A stretch of 50,215 nucleotides of DNA from Spirogloea muscicola (GCA_009602725.1 WELB01000134.1:327028-377242), one strand, 5' to 3'. Counted from the first letter of the stretch, positions 35,685 through 46,345 are shown. Program-made: numbers and translations. Notes: a model not told the origin generated them from the sequence alone.

Positions 35685-38600
35685 ATGTCCTCCTCGCACA
35701 TTACAGCCCAGGGAGGCAGGTATGATTTTGCTTCTCTCGTACCTGACTGCATCTTCAACATTGTTGCCCATGAAATCTGCTCCCCGGCTCCTCCACTCTG
35801 TTGCTATTTATTCTTTTTCCAGAAATGAAAAAGAAACAGATGCACAATGCAATTAACAAGAATTTATAAGCAGCAATCTCTAGTAATTACTCGACCTGGC
35901 ATCATCGTCACTTCTCGAATGTCACCTATGTCACGGTGTATTTTGTTGTATGTCTGCATATTGTCAGCTCTTACTACATTGCCCTTGCACAAAGAGGGAA
36001 ACGTGCTCTATGTTCACCATGGAAAGCCACATAAGGTATGCTTGCTGGTTGCTGACCACATTCGTGGTGGTGTCATCAGGTTGGCAGAAGACGGATCTTT
36101 GTGCAGACCGAGAATGGCAATGTGGTAGGCCTTGAGGTGGATCGAGCCGACAAAGCAGAGACGGTGAAGAAGAAGGTCCAGGCAGCATTGAGAGTGCCTA
36201 CTGAACATTGCGACCTTGTCTTTGGCGACCATGTTCTTCGAGAGGACCTCAGTGAGGTACTTATGGCTCTCTTGGCCGCAAGTGCCGAGGAAGAGGATTG
36301 TGGTTCCAAGCCTTGCATGGCTGCCTGTATTTGCATAATACGTGCAGTAGCAAGTACTAGGCACAGGTTTGTAAGCAGCTACACCAGATCTGAGTCAGCC
36401 TGGATACGATGATGTTGTTAGCACAATACATTGCTGTTGCAGTGACAAGGTTGCTTAATTTCTGGCATCAGTCAAGAGCATTATATATGCAGGTGACATT
36501 GTGTATGGGCACAGGTTCAACTCCTGACCAGACATAACAATGCTATGTGTTCCTTGGCAGGTACGTAACGATGCAGCATTACTTCTGACAAGGGGTTTGA
36601 GCAGGAGCTCCAGCAGTCCATGCCTGTCACCACTTCCTCCAACACCACTCGTGAAAGACAAGAGCAAGCCTTTTGAAATCGTGGGAAGTATCAATTGCTG
36701 TAAGAAGATTAAATACCTGCTGCGAGAGGCAGCAGCTGCACTTGACTACGGTGTGGAGCCAGCCCAGGCCACGGGGGGTCTTGGAGGTGCATATTACTTC
36801 AGGAACAGGCACGGCAGCAACATTAGCATAGTGAAGCCAACCGACGAGGAGCCTTTCGCCCCTAACAATCCAAATGGCTACACAGGGCGACTTCTTGGAC
36901 AGCCAGGCCTGAAACGGGCAATACGTGTTGGAGAAGCAGGTGTTAGGGAGGTTGCAGCGTACTTGCTAGATCATGACAATTTTGCCAGCGTCCCAGCAAC
37001 GGCAATGGTCAAAATCACACACCCCATTTTCCATGCTGCGAAGGACTTCAAGAGCACCAGAGGCATGCTATCCAAGATTGGGTCTTTCCAGGAATATGTC
37101 CAGCATGACTATGATGCCAGTGAGCATGGGACCTCAAGATTCCCTGTTGCTGCCGTTCACCGTATTGCAATTCTTGATCTTCGTGTCTTCAACACAGATA
37201 GGCATGCCGGTGAGCATATGTTTGGTGCTTTTCAAGTGCACACCCCTCATTGTTCAGCAGTACGAGAGATCATTCTAAATGATACAAGGTTGTAGTACGG
37301 CTTCCCAGTCATCATGCTCAAAATTTCTCAAGTAGCCCTCTTTTATTCAATTTGTGGTGTGTTCAATGCCTCACATGACGATGTTATTAGATTCACATAC
37401 TAGAATGCTGCAATGGTACACAGGTAATATACTTGTGAGACGGTGCCGGAGCAGGGAATTGCACAGGAGCTCGTCCGCTCTGACTGTGGAGGATGTGGTT
37501 GACCTTATACCCATTGATCATGGCTTTTGCCTACCCGAAACTTTAGAGTCAGCTTACTTTGAGTGGCTTCACTGGCCTCAGGTATTTGCCTGCACGATGT
37601 TTCACAGACCAGGTTATGGGATGCTCATAGCAATCAAAGGCAAGATAACGCCAGCCTTCTTAAGTGCCAGAGGTCTTGATAATCTCCAAATGCCCGGGGT
37701 TGTTCAAGTGCGTCAGAACACTAACTGGTCAGTCAAGTGGTACTGTTAGGCGGCACATCCATTTTCAGCTGAGGAGCTGGACTACATTGACAAGCTTGAC
37801 GTTGACAAGGAAGTGAACATGCTGCGTGCGGAGCTTCCCATGCTTCGAGAGGGCTGCCTGCGTATGCTGGTGCTTGCCACCACGTTCTTGAAGTGCGCTG
37901 CTGCTCTTGGTTTGACTCTGGCGGATATCGGTGCAATGATGAGTCGTGAGATTTGTGGACTTGATGAGGAGCCCAGTGAGTTCGAGACAGCCTGCTTCTT
38001 GGCTAAATACCAGGTCGGTTTTCCTCCAGTGTTCCGTGCCAGTCCTTGCCTTTGCCACTTTGTGTTTGAGTAATCACAGCCAGCAGACGGGCATATGGAG
38101 GTGGCAGATTTCTTGTGAGCTCGAATGCTTCACATATGACAAGCTCATCAATGAAGAAGCGTGTGATCTGAGGCTGGTATGCAGCTTTGTGAGGTCATCT
38201 TGCCACGCATATCACTTACATGTACCTTCTTCTTGTATCAGGTTGAAGAGGCAAGCTCTTGTGAAATGTCTGGTGAAATTAGTAGTTTCCCTGGAGCTGA
38301 TCAAGATCTGGAGACACTCTCTGAGCAGTTTGACCTTGACATGGATTTGGATGCCGATCAGGATAATGCAGACGAGGACTGTGCCTCATTGGATCTGACA
38401 GCCGACCACTACTCCCGCCCTCTACAGCATTCACTTCTCCCAGTCAGCCCCTATGTCGTTTACTCCGTCAAGTCTCTCTCGCCATCGCCGCTGCCTTGTG
38501 ATGGTTTCACCACGCCAGGAAGCTTCACCACTTCAATGATGAGCTTGAAGGAAGAAGGTGAAGGCCTGTCGCCACCCAATTTCACGCCGCGAGGAGGCTT

Positions 38601-39027
38601 GTCAGGCTTCGATCTGTTGCGCGGAACAAATGGCCATGCAAATGTATTGGACACAGAAGAGCACCAGGCAACAAGGAGGTGGCCCTCAGCTACAGTCGCA
38701 AAGGGTCAGGGGCTTCGGAGCACAAGCCTGAACAACACCTTGTACATCAATGGCAAGACGGCCCCACTGACTCCTCGTTGGCACCCAAAGGCAGCTGGCA
38801 GCAGCTTCCAGCAGGCTGCATTCTCATTCTCGCCTGGAGGAAAAGTGGCATCGTTGGCTAGCGGAAAGCTACGCCAAGCTGATCCTCTTACCCTGGCAGA
38901 TTTCAGCGAGCAGCTATGGGAGGCATTTGTAGACTGCTTCAAGGAAGTCGTGGATGAAGCGTGCAGACGACGTCGTCGGACCAGCAGCACAAGCGCTCAG
39001 CGGCTTGGCACGTCCTGCCAATTCTGA
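35685..39027 (+). CDS. Phosphatidylinositol 4-kinase gamma (ubiquitin-like domain kinase)
   Basis: Seven exons: 35685-35719, 36088-36256, 36561-37209, 37424-37581, 37750-38013, 38084-38176 and 38242-39027; 717 aa, phases agree. It belongs to the plant type II PI4K/UbDK family, some of which act as protein kinases instead of lipid kinases. Residues about 12-68 form one ubiquitin-like domain (RRIFVQTENGNVVGLEVD, then AETVKKKVQAAL). The PI3/4-kinase domain follows: glycine-rich ATQATGGLGGAYYF-like region, candidate ATP-binding Lys in SIVKPTDEEP, FAPNNPNGYTGRLLGQPGLK, catalytic loop LDLRVFNTDRHAGNIL and the DHG motif in IPIDHGFCLPE. Exons 5-6 finish the helical lobe. The last exon is a 260-residue Ser/Pro-rich, probably disordered tail. 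Many plant members have two ubiquitin-like domains; only one is visible here. The start codon is uncertain. Confidence 0.93.
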
Positions 39028-39466
39028 CAGCCCTGCTCATCGGCTTAAAGCCTGTACTCATACTACCTGTTGCCAGCTCAGTGCCACATGACAGCCTCAG
39101 CAGCCCCACATTTGTTTTATTCATGTATTCTAGCTGTTCGCTCTCAACTACCTGACCTGAGGATTGTCTTAGCTGACTCAAGCTTCACCTCAGCGGTGCA
39201 ATGTATATGCTTGTTGGCAATAGAGGGTACTAGCCAGACGCTCATGGTCTCACCCTTGCAGGCAGCATGTTCTCGCGCCTTGTGTACAAATTGTCCTCTT
39301 ATGGCCGTGGCAATGCTTTAATTTTCTATCTTGGAGGCTCGAGGAATGCATTGGTCAGGTTACGCGCTATTTGTAACAAGCAGACCACAGAAATTTTGCA
39401 TCGTCTTGGAGCAATGCTACTGCACAATCTGCATGGCAGAAGATGAGGTTGCTGTCATCCAGGTCC
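39028..39466. other. Convergent gap between PI4K gamma and HAD gene
   Basis: Short stretch expected to hold the two 3' untranslated regions. No gene, repeat copy or low-complexity tract is visible. Confidence 0.7.
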
Positions 39467-41221
39467 TCATGGGCTACTGTTTATAGCTGTTGCTGTGGGT
39501 GTAGACCAGTCTATGATGGGCCAAGATCGCTGCACCGCTATCTTTTTCAGCCGGGCGTCTGGCCTCACCGCGTGAGGATGTCCAACCTGTCAGGACAATA
39601 CACAGCAAAACAACATTGACAATAAATGACGGTAATGCTATACGTGTCTGGCCTCACACAGAAAATTCGCAACTGCAGCGGGGTGTCCACCAAGTGAAAG
39701 AGTTGCTTTGTTGCTTTCAATTGCAGTGATGACCTCTTGCAAGTACTGCCAACATGAGTGGGGTGAGGCACACTCACACTTTCCAGCATGGCCAAGTCAG
39801 CGATACTATCGCCGTACGCGTGGCAGCTTGCCAGAGGAATATCGTTCTCAGCTGCGTATGCCCGGACGATTTTCCCCTTCTCGGCACTGCCAAGTGCAGC
39901 GCCTTGCAGCTCGCCAGTGAACCTGCATGCACAGACGCACTGCATGCAATTATCAGTGCCTGCCATAGAGCTCAGACTTCAGCCTGACAATGGTCTGTCA
40001 AGGCAAAGCTGTGCACAAGCAGGAGTAAGGGCATGCCGAACGCGCCCTTGATCAACCACTGCATGTGCTAATTATTCAGCTTGATTACAGTATGACTCCT
40101 ACATGACGATTGCTATACCTGCCTCCCTCCTCTACAAGCGAGGCAGCAAAGACGGCATCTGTGGAGGGTCGAAGCCACGAGCCAGCGCGTCAGTCCCCAC
40201 AGGTTCCTAGCAACCGTCGCCCAGTAGCAGTGACTCTCAGCTCGGCTCGAGAGAGCGGCAGTTCGTCAGGCACGGTGAGCCTCTGTGGTTCACAGAAAGA
40301 GAAGCGCAGAAGGTCAAGGACCGTGCACACCGGAGCTGCACACGGAGCAGTGCATGATACTGCACGCATGCAACCTTCGCTCTGAGACGACTAGCTGCGG
40401 GCCTGGAACCGCCAGCTTCTGTAGTTTGTCAAGGGCCAGGCTAACAGACGATACGAAAAGACGACGGAGGTGACACAGGCAGCTGCACAGCCCAGCGGGC
40501 CCGCAGCCTGCGTGTGCGGAGGGGGGCCCGCCACCTGCTGCGATCTCCGCGGCCAGCGGTGCGACCAGGAAGTCGAGGCCGCCGGTGACGAGCACGATGC
40601 GGAAGCCCTGCTGCTTGAGGCTCCGGACGTGCGCCTGCGCGGCCGAAAAGGACCTGCGGAAGCGGCGGACGCTCGCCATCAGTGCTGTGCACAGCGCAGC
40701 GGGGGCCGGCGGAGCTACTGGGCGCCGGTACTGGGCGCCCAGTACCTGGGCGCCAGGTACTGCTGGTGCACGAGCGCCGCCATGGCAGGCTTGGAGGAGG
40801 CGGCACGGCCGGCGTAGTTGCGGTAGAAGGCGCGGTTGAAAGCGGCGCGGTCGGCGGCGTCCAGCGCCAGGTACGCCAGCGCCTTGCCGGCGAAGAAGGG
40901 CAGCCAGGCGGCGCGCGCCGCGGGCGCCAGCTCGCGCCACCGCGCCACCGCGTACGCCGCCACCACGTTCGACGCCGCCAGCGTCCCGTCCACGTCGAAG
41001 AACGCCGCCCGCTCCCCGCCGCCGCCGCCGCCAGCGCCGCCGCCGCCGCCAATGCTGCTCCCGGCGCTGTTGCCAGCGGCAGCTGCCCGTGGACGAGCCG
41101 AGCTTGGCAGCGGCGCAGCGCAGGGAGGACGCCGCCGGCGTCCGGCAAGCTCTGCTTCCACAAGTGGTGCCCCGCTTACCGCCGCCGCCGCCGCCGCCGC
41201 CGCCAGCGGCGGGGCCGCCAT
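39467..41221 (-). CDS. HAD superfamily subclass IB hydrolase (phosphoserine-phosphatase-like)
   Basis: Five exons on the minus strand: 41221-40746, 40653-40535, 40158-40119, 39922-39778 and 39586-39467; 299 aa with agreeing phases. A phosphoryl-transfer enzyme of unknown substrate. Visible HAD motifs: I, AAFFDVDGTLAASN with both Asp residues of DxDGT; II, the Thr in RIVLVTGG; III, the Lys in SAEKGKIVRAY; IV, HAYGDSIADLAML. The segment VGHPHAVRPDARLKKIAVQR near the end is typical of the IB branch (PSP/SerB-like, also seen in plant acyltransferase-linked HAD proteins). The first ~80 residues are Ala/Gly-rich and encoded by GC-rich triplet runs; a plastid transit peptide is possible. The start at 41221 is the first ATG in frame. 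Exon 3 is only 40 nt. It is divergent from the uL15 gene, 212 bp between start codons. Confidence 0.9.
40714..40765. repeat. Short repeats of TACTGGGCGCC at HAD exon 1 donor
   Basis: Three overlapping direct and inverted copies of a TACTGGGCGCC/GGCGCCCAGTAC unit. On the minus strand they contain the predicted GT donor of HAD exon 1 and at least one further CCCAGTAC-type alternative. Confidence 0.7.
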
Positions 41222-41433
41222 GGCCAGCGCCCCCACGTCGGCGGGCAGTAGGCAGCCCGGGGGTCAGGACTAAACNGCGCGCGGCGGCCGCCGCGCCCTC
41301 GCGGCGCGCCTTCTCCGCCGCGCCGCGCACTGTGAGCCCACGCGAGCTCGCAGTCGCGGCGGCTTTCTGTGTCTCGAGGCCGCTCCTCGCAGCCGCGGGC
41401 TTGAGGCCTGACCTCGCTGTGGCGGCCGCGCAG
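41222..41433. promoter_or_regulatory. Putative bidirectional promoter between HAD and plastid uL15 genes
   Basis: Only 212 bp separate the two divergent start codons, so leaders and promoter elements of both genes must lie here or overlap coding sequence. It is very GC-rich and includes an n at 41276. I see no TATA box. Confidence 0.5.
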
Positions 41434-42829
41434 ATGGCGTCGCCGCTCGTCGTCAGGTCGTCCTTCTGGGGCCTGCGGCCGCTCGCGGGCGCCGCCGCCG
41501 CCGCGCCCAAGGCCGGGAGGGCCCTCGGCAAGCGACCAGGCGCGGCAGTGGTCGTCGCGAAGGCGCAGGCTGCTGCTGTGGAGACGCCGGACGCTGAGGA
41601 CGGTGAGGACATCCGCTCGGCCCGACCAGCCTCTATTGACCCCTTCGATCGCGCTCGTCCTGGACGTCGCAGGGCTGCTCGGCTGTCCCGTCGCCAGCGA
41701 GCAGCAAGCTCCTTGGAACGTCCATGGAGTTGGCGGATCCCCATATCGCGTCCTTGCTGTGCCTTGTCGGCCAAACGCTGCCGCTGCGTCAAATGTTGGG
41801 CAGCAAGCCATCAGGATACCTTGACGTTAAGTTACTGCACTCCATTTGGGCCTTCACCGCGGTGTCCCGCCTGTACGCCTCATCCTGATGACCTTGCATT
41901 TTTGGCACTGCGCAGAGCGGTTCAGGCTCAGCAACTTGTCGCCGCAGCCTGGCTCGAGGCGCAAGAACAAGCGCAAGGGCCGCGGTATAGCAGCGGGGCA
42001 GGGCGCGAGCTGCGGGTTCGGCATGCGCGGCCAGAAGTCGCGCTCCGGCTCCGGCGTGAGGCCCGGGTTTGAGGGTGGCCAGATGCCTCTCTACCGCCGG
42101 CTGCCCAAGCTCAAGGGCATTGCTGGAGGTGAGCTCCAGCGATGGCCGTCCCTTGCTCCATGCACAGCAGAATGCCTGGGCGCAATGTTATGCCCGAGTC
42201 TCTGAATGCTTAGTGCGGCGCTTCTCTGCCCCACTCATTTGACCATTGCAAGACCCCTCTTCGAGACCTGGCAAATGAGCCACAATATTGTGTCGCAGGC
42301 ATGGGTGCCGGATTGCCCAAGTATGTGTCCGTCAACCTCGAGGACATTGCTGCCTTTGGTGTGGAGGAGGATGAGGAGATCACGCTGGAAAGCTTGATCG
42401 CCAAGCGCATCATCAATCCAAGCGGTCGCGATCGCAAATTGCCCTTGAAGGTCTGCTTCTGCTTCCTAAACGCGACATTGTAATGTACTGCCCTATAGAT
42501 TTAGCTCCTGTTTGATGAGTGGTTGCAACTATCAGTGATGGTGTCGTATTCACTCCCCGTAGTCCATATCATGTGCTCCACTCGACCCCTTTTTAGGTCT
42601 GATCTGCAAAGTGTTGCCCGAACAGATTCTGGGAGCCGGCGACTTGGGCGTCAAGGCTACAATTAAGGCAGCCTCGTTCAGCACTTCAGCGAAGCAGAAG
42701 CTGGAAGAAGCAGGGTGCACGCTTGTTACTCTTCCAGGCAGGAAGAAGTTCATGGGCACCTTTGCCACAAGGAGGGCGGAGCGTGCTGAGCAGCACTTTG
42801 CTGCCAAAGGTGGAGATGCACCATCATAG
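41434..42829 (+). CDS. RPL15: Plastid 50S ribosomal protein uL15, nuclear encoded
   Basis: Four exons: 41434-41602, 41916-42128, 42299-42450 and 42626-42829; 245 aa with agreeing phases. Bacterial uL15 is about 144 aa; the extra is mostly the N-terminal ~70 residues, Ala/Arg-rich, starting [10 protein letters not shown], a chloroplast transit peptide. The mature part begins [20 protein letters not shown], the rRNA-binding basic start of uL15, then [45 protein letters not shown] and [14 protein letters not shown], the uL15 signature region. uL15 binds 23S rRNA late in assembly of the large subunit. Exon 4 starts at the acceptor GAACAG before 42626, which restores the conserved LPLK-ILG junction. 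Confidence 0.95.
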
Positions 42830-43377
42830 GCATAGAAGTAGCACTGCCCATTTTCTCCTTCAATTGGGTGATTGTCAGTGACAAAGTGGATGCCGGAAGC
42901 ACTCTGACAATGCCGATGTCCAACTCCTGCCAGATGCCTCCCCTCCACATCATTCCGAAGTAAACCCTCAGGATCTCCCAGCAGTAGCACCATATTGCTG
43001 ATGAACTGCTCTTTAACTCTTCCACAGCTCCGCTGCTTGCAGTCTAGTTAGTGGCAGAAAGTTGCTCTCTAGGTGGTGACACGCATTGCTGCCCACCTCC
43101 ATGCTCTCTGCAAGCATCTTTCTGGGCTTATTTATTTTCAAATGGAATATGCACAGACAGACGGGCAACATAAGCACACTTTGTGGTGACGATCCCAGCG
43201 TGCAAAAGCTGCAAGTAATGCTTGGTGGTCAACAAGACACTGTTGGAGAGGCAGGGCTTTGTGGTGCAGGATCCTCCGATCAACACAGCGTAAAGCTCTA
43301 CAACTGGCCGTTGGAGGCCTTTGTGGTGCAAGATCATCTGATCAAGACAGCGTGAAGCTAAAGAGTCGGCCAGCTCC
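42830..43377. other. Convergent gap between uL15 and YIPF6-like genes
   Basis: This should contain both 3' untranslated regions. It carries an imperfect ~68-bp tandem duplication at about 43241-43370. No gene seen. Confidence 0.7.
43241..43370. repeat. Imperfect ~68-bp tandem duplication
   Basis: GTTGGAGAGGCAGGGCTTTG then TGGTGCAGGATCCTCCGATC and AACACAGCG is followed by GTTGGAGGCCTTTGTGGTGC and AAGATCATCTGATCAAGACA. The two copies differ by small gaps and a handful of substitutions. It lies in the 3' flank of the YIPF6-like gene. Confidence 0.75.
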
Positions 43378-44474
43378 CTAGTCTGTGGCAAGGATGAAGA
43401 AGCCAATGGACAAGTATAGCAGCAACACGGGGTAGATTGCAAGAGCCTTCCTGCTCTCTGGGACGGCTGCGCTCACGAAAGGGTAAGTTGACCAGACGCT
43501 CCATGCCAGGGTAACCAGGACCACGAGACTGTGGAATATTCTGTTCTTGTACACCAGGCACACGAGTGCTCCAATGTCAAGAGGGAAGAGGCAGTATCCC
43601 AGCAGGCTAAGGCTCTGGAAGAAGATGATCTTCCCGCCCTGGCAAGTGCAGCCAAGAGATGAAATCAATACGTCAGTGACAACTTACAACAGAGAGAAAG
43701 TTGGAAAGGCATCAGGGAAACTCTTGCAGTACACCCTCGACTGCACTTGTTTGTGTCACAGTCTGTAGTAGTGCCAATTGTGATATCTCTTGCTTGCGAC
43801 CAGCAGAAGCACGCAATGGCTGATGCTTACCAAGAGCAACACATTGAGCGTGAGCACCACGGCCCCTATTGAGAGGACTCCAAAGACCGTCGCAAAGATC
43901 TCGCTCTGCAGTGCACAGTGCCAAGGAGTTTCTCATCAGCAGAGAAAGTAGAAAGGTCCGGAAGACCGTGCTCCACGTGACAAGCAGTGGACGCTTGGCT
44001 TGACCTTATGCAGCAAGATGGGATGCTAAAGGCACTTGCAGTGTCGATTGACATGCCAGACTGCACAGCATTGGCTGCCTTGCAAGTTCCCAGTGTGCGG
44101 AGCAAGGCCTGGGGCTGCATGCTACTTCTAAGGCAGGCGGATGAAGGGCCAAAGGAGAGGGCAGGCTCGCCTTGTGCTTGGTAGCAGAGATGGAGAGGAG
44201 GAGGGAGAGGGCAATGATGAAGAAGAAGGGGCCCCAGAGGTCCCAGTCGCGCAGCGCCTTGCCGGGGTCGTCGCGGTAAGGGTTGGGGAACACGACCGAC
44301 TGGAGGTTGCTGGCCACCCGCAGCACGTCGCGCTTGAGCGTCTCCCACACCGGCTCCGTCAGCGTGCCGTGCGCCGGCCCGCCGCCGAAGCCCGCCAGCG
44401 GCACGGCGCTGGACGGGTCGCCGCCGCCGCTGTTGTAGAGGCCGCTGCTGCCGGAGCCGCCGCCGCCGCCGCCG
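43378..44474 (-). CDS. YIPF6/YIP4-type Yip1-domain Golgi/TGN membrane protein, 5' incomplete
   Basis: Three exons on the minus strand: about 44474-44171, 43905-43831 and 43638-43378, at least 212 aa, phases agree. Yip1-family proteins bind Rab GTPases and act in ER-Golgi and trans-Golgi traffic; plant YIP4 works in secretion of wall polysaccharides. Exon 1 has a Gly/Ser-rich start, then [20 protein letters not shown] and the family motif [19 protein letters not shown], which opens the first membrane helix. Exon 2 ([13 protein letters not shown]) and exon 3 ([20 protein letters not shown], then further hydrophobic helices) complete about five membrane segments. The protein ends FFILATD. The start codon is not visible: at 44475 an n interrupts the Gly-rich coding run and the sequence beyond is unrelated. 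Intron 1 appears to use a GC donor (AAG|GCGAGC). Confidence 0.9.
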
Positions 44475-45079
44475 NAAATTCCACCCTCTCTCCCTATTAT
44501 CAACTTTATCGCATTACCAATGGCTATCTTTTGGAGACCTCATCCCTCCCCTCGATTCCGCTGAGCAGCTCAACCTCCCTCCCCGCCGCGGCGCCCCTCC
44601 CTCCCCAAACCCCCACTGGGATCGCTCCCCCCTGGCCGCGGCAGCTCGCCTGAGCAGTCCTGGTCGCCGCGCCTGCAGGCCCGCAGCCGGGGGCGGCGGC
44701 GGCGGCGGCAGCGGCGGCTGGGGCGACGGCGGCGGCGGCGCGGCGGGGACTAGCCGGAGACACGGCCTTGGTAGCAGGAAAACACCCCAAGCCCTTAATG
44801 GAGTGGAGAAGTGCTGCTTTCCTCCCAGCAACGGGGTGAGGGCTGACAAACGAAGGACAAGCCCCTCTTTCAACGAAAAGGGGCTCTCTTCCAAAAGAAA
44901 ATGCGTGTCTTCTAAGAGATGGGGAGGCCATGTGTGGCCAAGTACAAAGGTAAGCACACAAGGGGGCAAGGGCTGGGAAAAGCGAGCCCACAACAGATTT
45001 GACAAGGTTCGACGCAGCCGGAACATACAATGCTTTTCCACAAGGAGGGCGATGTTTCCACTAGGAGGGCGATGACTGT

Positions 45080-45235
45080 GAGAGAGAAGGCGCGCGGGGC
45101 GCATGAATTGAAAGGGAGGCCAATTCAAGCCAATACATTGTTCAGGCAGAGTCGAGTGCAGACTAAACAATGCTACATAATACGGAGACCTAATCTAAGG
45201 TACCTAAGATGACATTAGTACCCACGGGTGAGCAC
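45080..45235 (-). repeat. Dispersed repeat, A module (best copy)
   Basis: GAAGGCGCGCGGGGCGCATG, then AATTGAAAGGGAGGCCAATT and CAAGCCAATACATTGTTCAG, continuing to TGACATTAGTACCCACGGGT and GAGCACAAA. A B-type piece (GGAGGGCGATGACTGTGAGA) directly adjoins it on the left (about 45060-45085), which links the A and B modules in one element. Confidence 0.85.
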
Positions 45236-45354
45236 AAACAAATCTGACAAGCTAACTTGGGGAGCTGGAGCGCCGCCACGAAAGCCGGAGGCCTGACTTA
45301 GAGCGCGCCCTGCACGTTGATGAAGAGCCATGTGAACGAAGAGGCGCATGAAAG

Positions 45355-45505
45355 GAGGGAGAAGGCGCGCGGGGCGCATGAAATGAATGGGAGGCCAATG
45401 CAAGCCAACACATTGTGCAGGCAAAGTCTAGTGCAAACTAAACAAGGCTACATAATACCTAAAGTAAGGTGCCTAGGGTGACATCAGTACCCACAGGTGA
45501 GCACA
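45355..45505 (-). repeat. Dispersed repeat, A module
   Basis: Second copy of the same unit 120 bases further on: GAAGGCGCGCGGGGCGCATG head, GGGAGGCCAATGCAAGCC, GTGCAGGCAAAGTCTAGTGC, and tail TGACATCAGTACCCACAGGT. A shorter third copy follows directly (about 45508-45575). Reverse-strand translation of both copies gives a similar peptide with WPP and FMRPARLL, but this reflects the repeat, not a known protein. Confidence 0.85.
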
Positions 45506-45507
45506 AA

Positions 45508-45575
45508 AGAGAGGGAGGCAGATAGTGAAGCCAGCACAGTGTTCAGGCAAGAGCTAGTGCAAAGCATGTGGCTAC
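45508..45575 (-). repeat. Dispersed repeat, A module (partial third copy)
   Basis: AGAGGGAGGCAGATAGTGAA then GCCAGCACAGTGTTCAGGCA and GAGCTAGTGCAAA. It keeps the order of blocks of the two preceding copies but lacks the head and the tail. Confidence 0.6.
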
Positions 45576-46023
45576 GCAAAGAGAAGCCGTGTGCTACAGA
45601 AGAAGTAGCTCTCCCAACATCCGACGTGCCCAGCGTCGACCTATAGTGCTGGCCACGCGGTGGTGGAGCAGGAGAAGTTGCAGCACTATTCTGAGTAACC
45701 CCGCTGTGCTGGCCTCCTACCAGCCGCAGTTGACAACTTTAGTTGCATGGGTCCTCAACACCTTCCTTGAGAAGAGTTGCCAGACTAAAATGTGCATGTT
45801 GTGAAGATGTGCTTTCGTCCGACATAAGCTTGCCGGCATCATATCTGTCATTTCTTGCACTGCCGCGCACCAGTCTGTCTGCAGCGAGCTCTGCACGACG
45901 TCTACTTGGTGGCAGAGGGGCTTGAACCTGCCGTCCACAATAGGTGCATCGATTGGCAACCTTCACGTGCTGACTCGAGGCTCTAAGTAAGCCTGTGTAG
46001 CAGTAGACGTTGGTAGATGTGCT

Positions 46024-46345
46024 TGCCCTTCTGACTTCCCGCGGGAAGACGAGTTCTTCCCGCTCGCCATCGACACGCACGGGGCGTTGGGCGCTCGGTG
46101 GCTCGAGTTGCTCAACCGGCTCTCACGTCACGCCATCGTCCGCCGCTTCCATGGGGAGCCGGTGGACTTTCACGCAGCCGGGTTGCTAAGCGCAGGTGTA
46201 CCGCATGCGCTTGGCCGTCTCGCTGCAGAGGTCTATGGCCTGCGCGCTGCACCTGCGTGCCAGAAGAGCCCTCGCTGCTGCCTCTGGCTCTGGCCAGGGG
46301 ACATACTTCCAGGAGCATAGCCTCTCCGACCTGCGCCTGCTTAGC
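46024..46345 (+). mobile_element. LINE-type retrotransposon reverse-transcriptase tail, relic 1
   Basis: A plus-strand frame reads FFPLAIDTHGALGARWLELL followed by a basic stretch, then, after a frame change, YRMRLAVSLQRSMACALH. The pattern F-x-PLA-x-x-x-x-G followed by RLSVALQR-like residues before the stop is common at the C-terminus of non-LTR retrotransposon polyproteins in plants and algae. The frameshift and lack of any upstream RT core show a dead 5'-truncated copy. A tail TTAGCAGGGGTTACTGAGTG follows. Confidence 0.55.

Noticed and set aside
40314-41792. A 492-codon open frame on the minus strand
   Set aside because: It runs antisense through uL15 exon 1 and out of frame over HAD exon 1, crosses the n at 41276, and is made of GC-rich triplet shadow. 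Only the short part in the HAD exon 2 frame (motif II) is real.
44514-45170. A 218-codon minus-strand open frame with a FMRPARLL segment
   Set aside because: It lies over an A-module repeat copy and a GGC tract; the recurring peptide is explained by the repeat itself.
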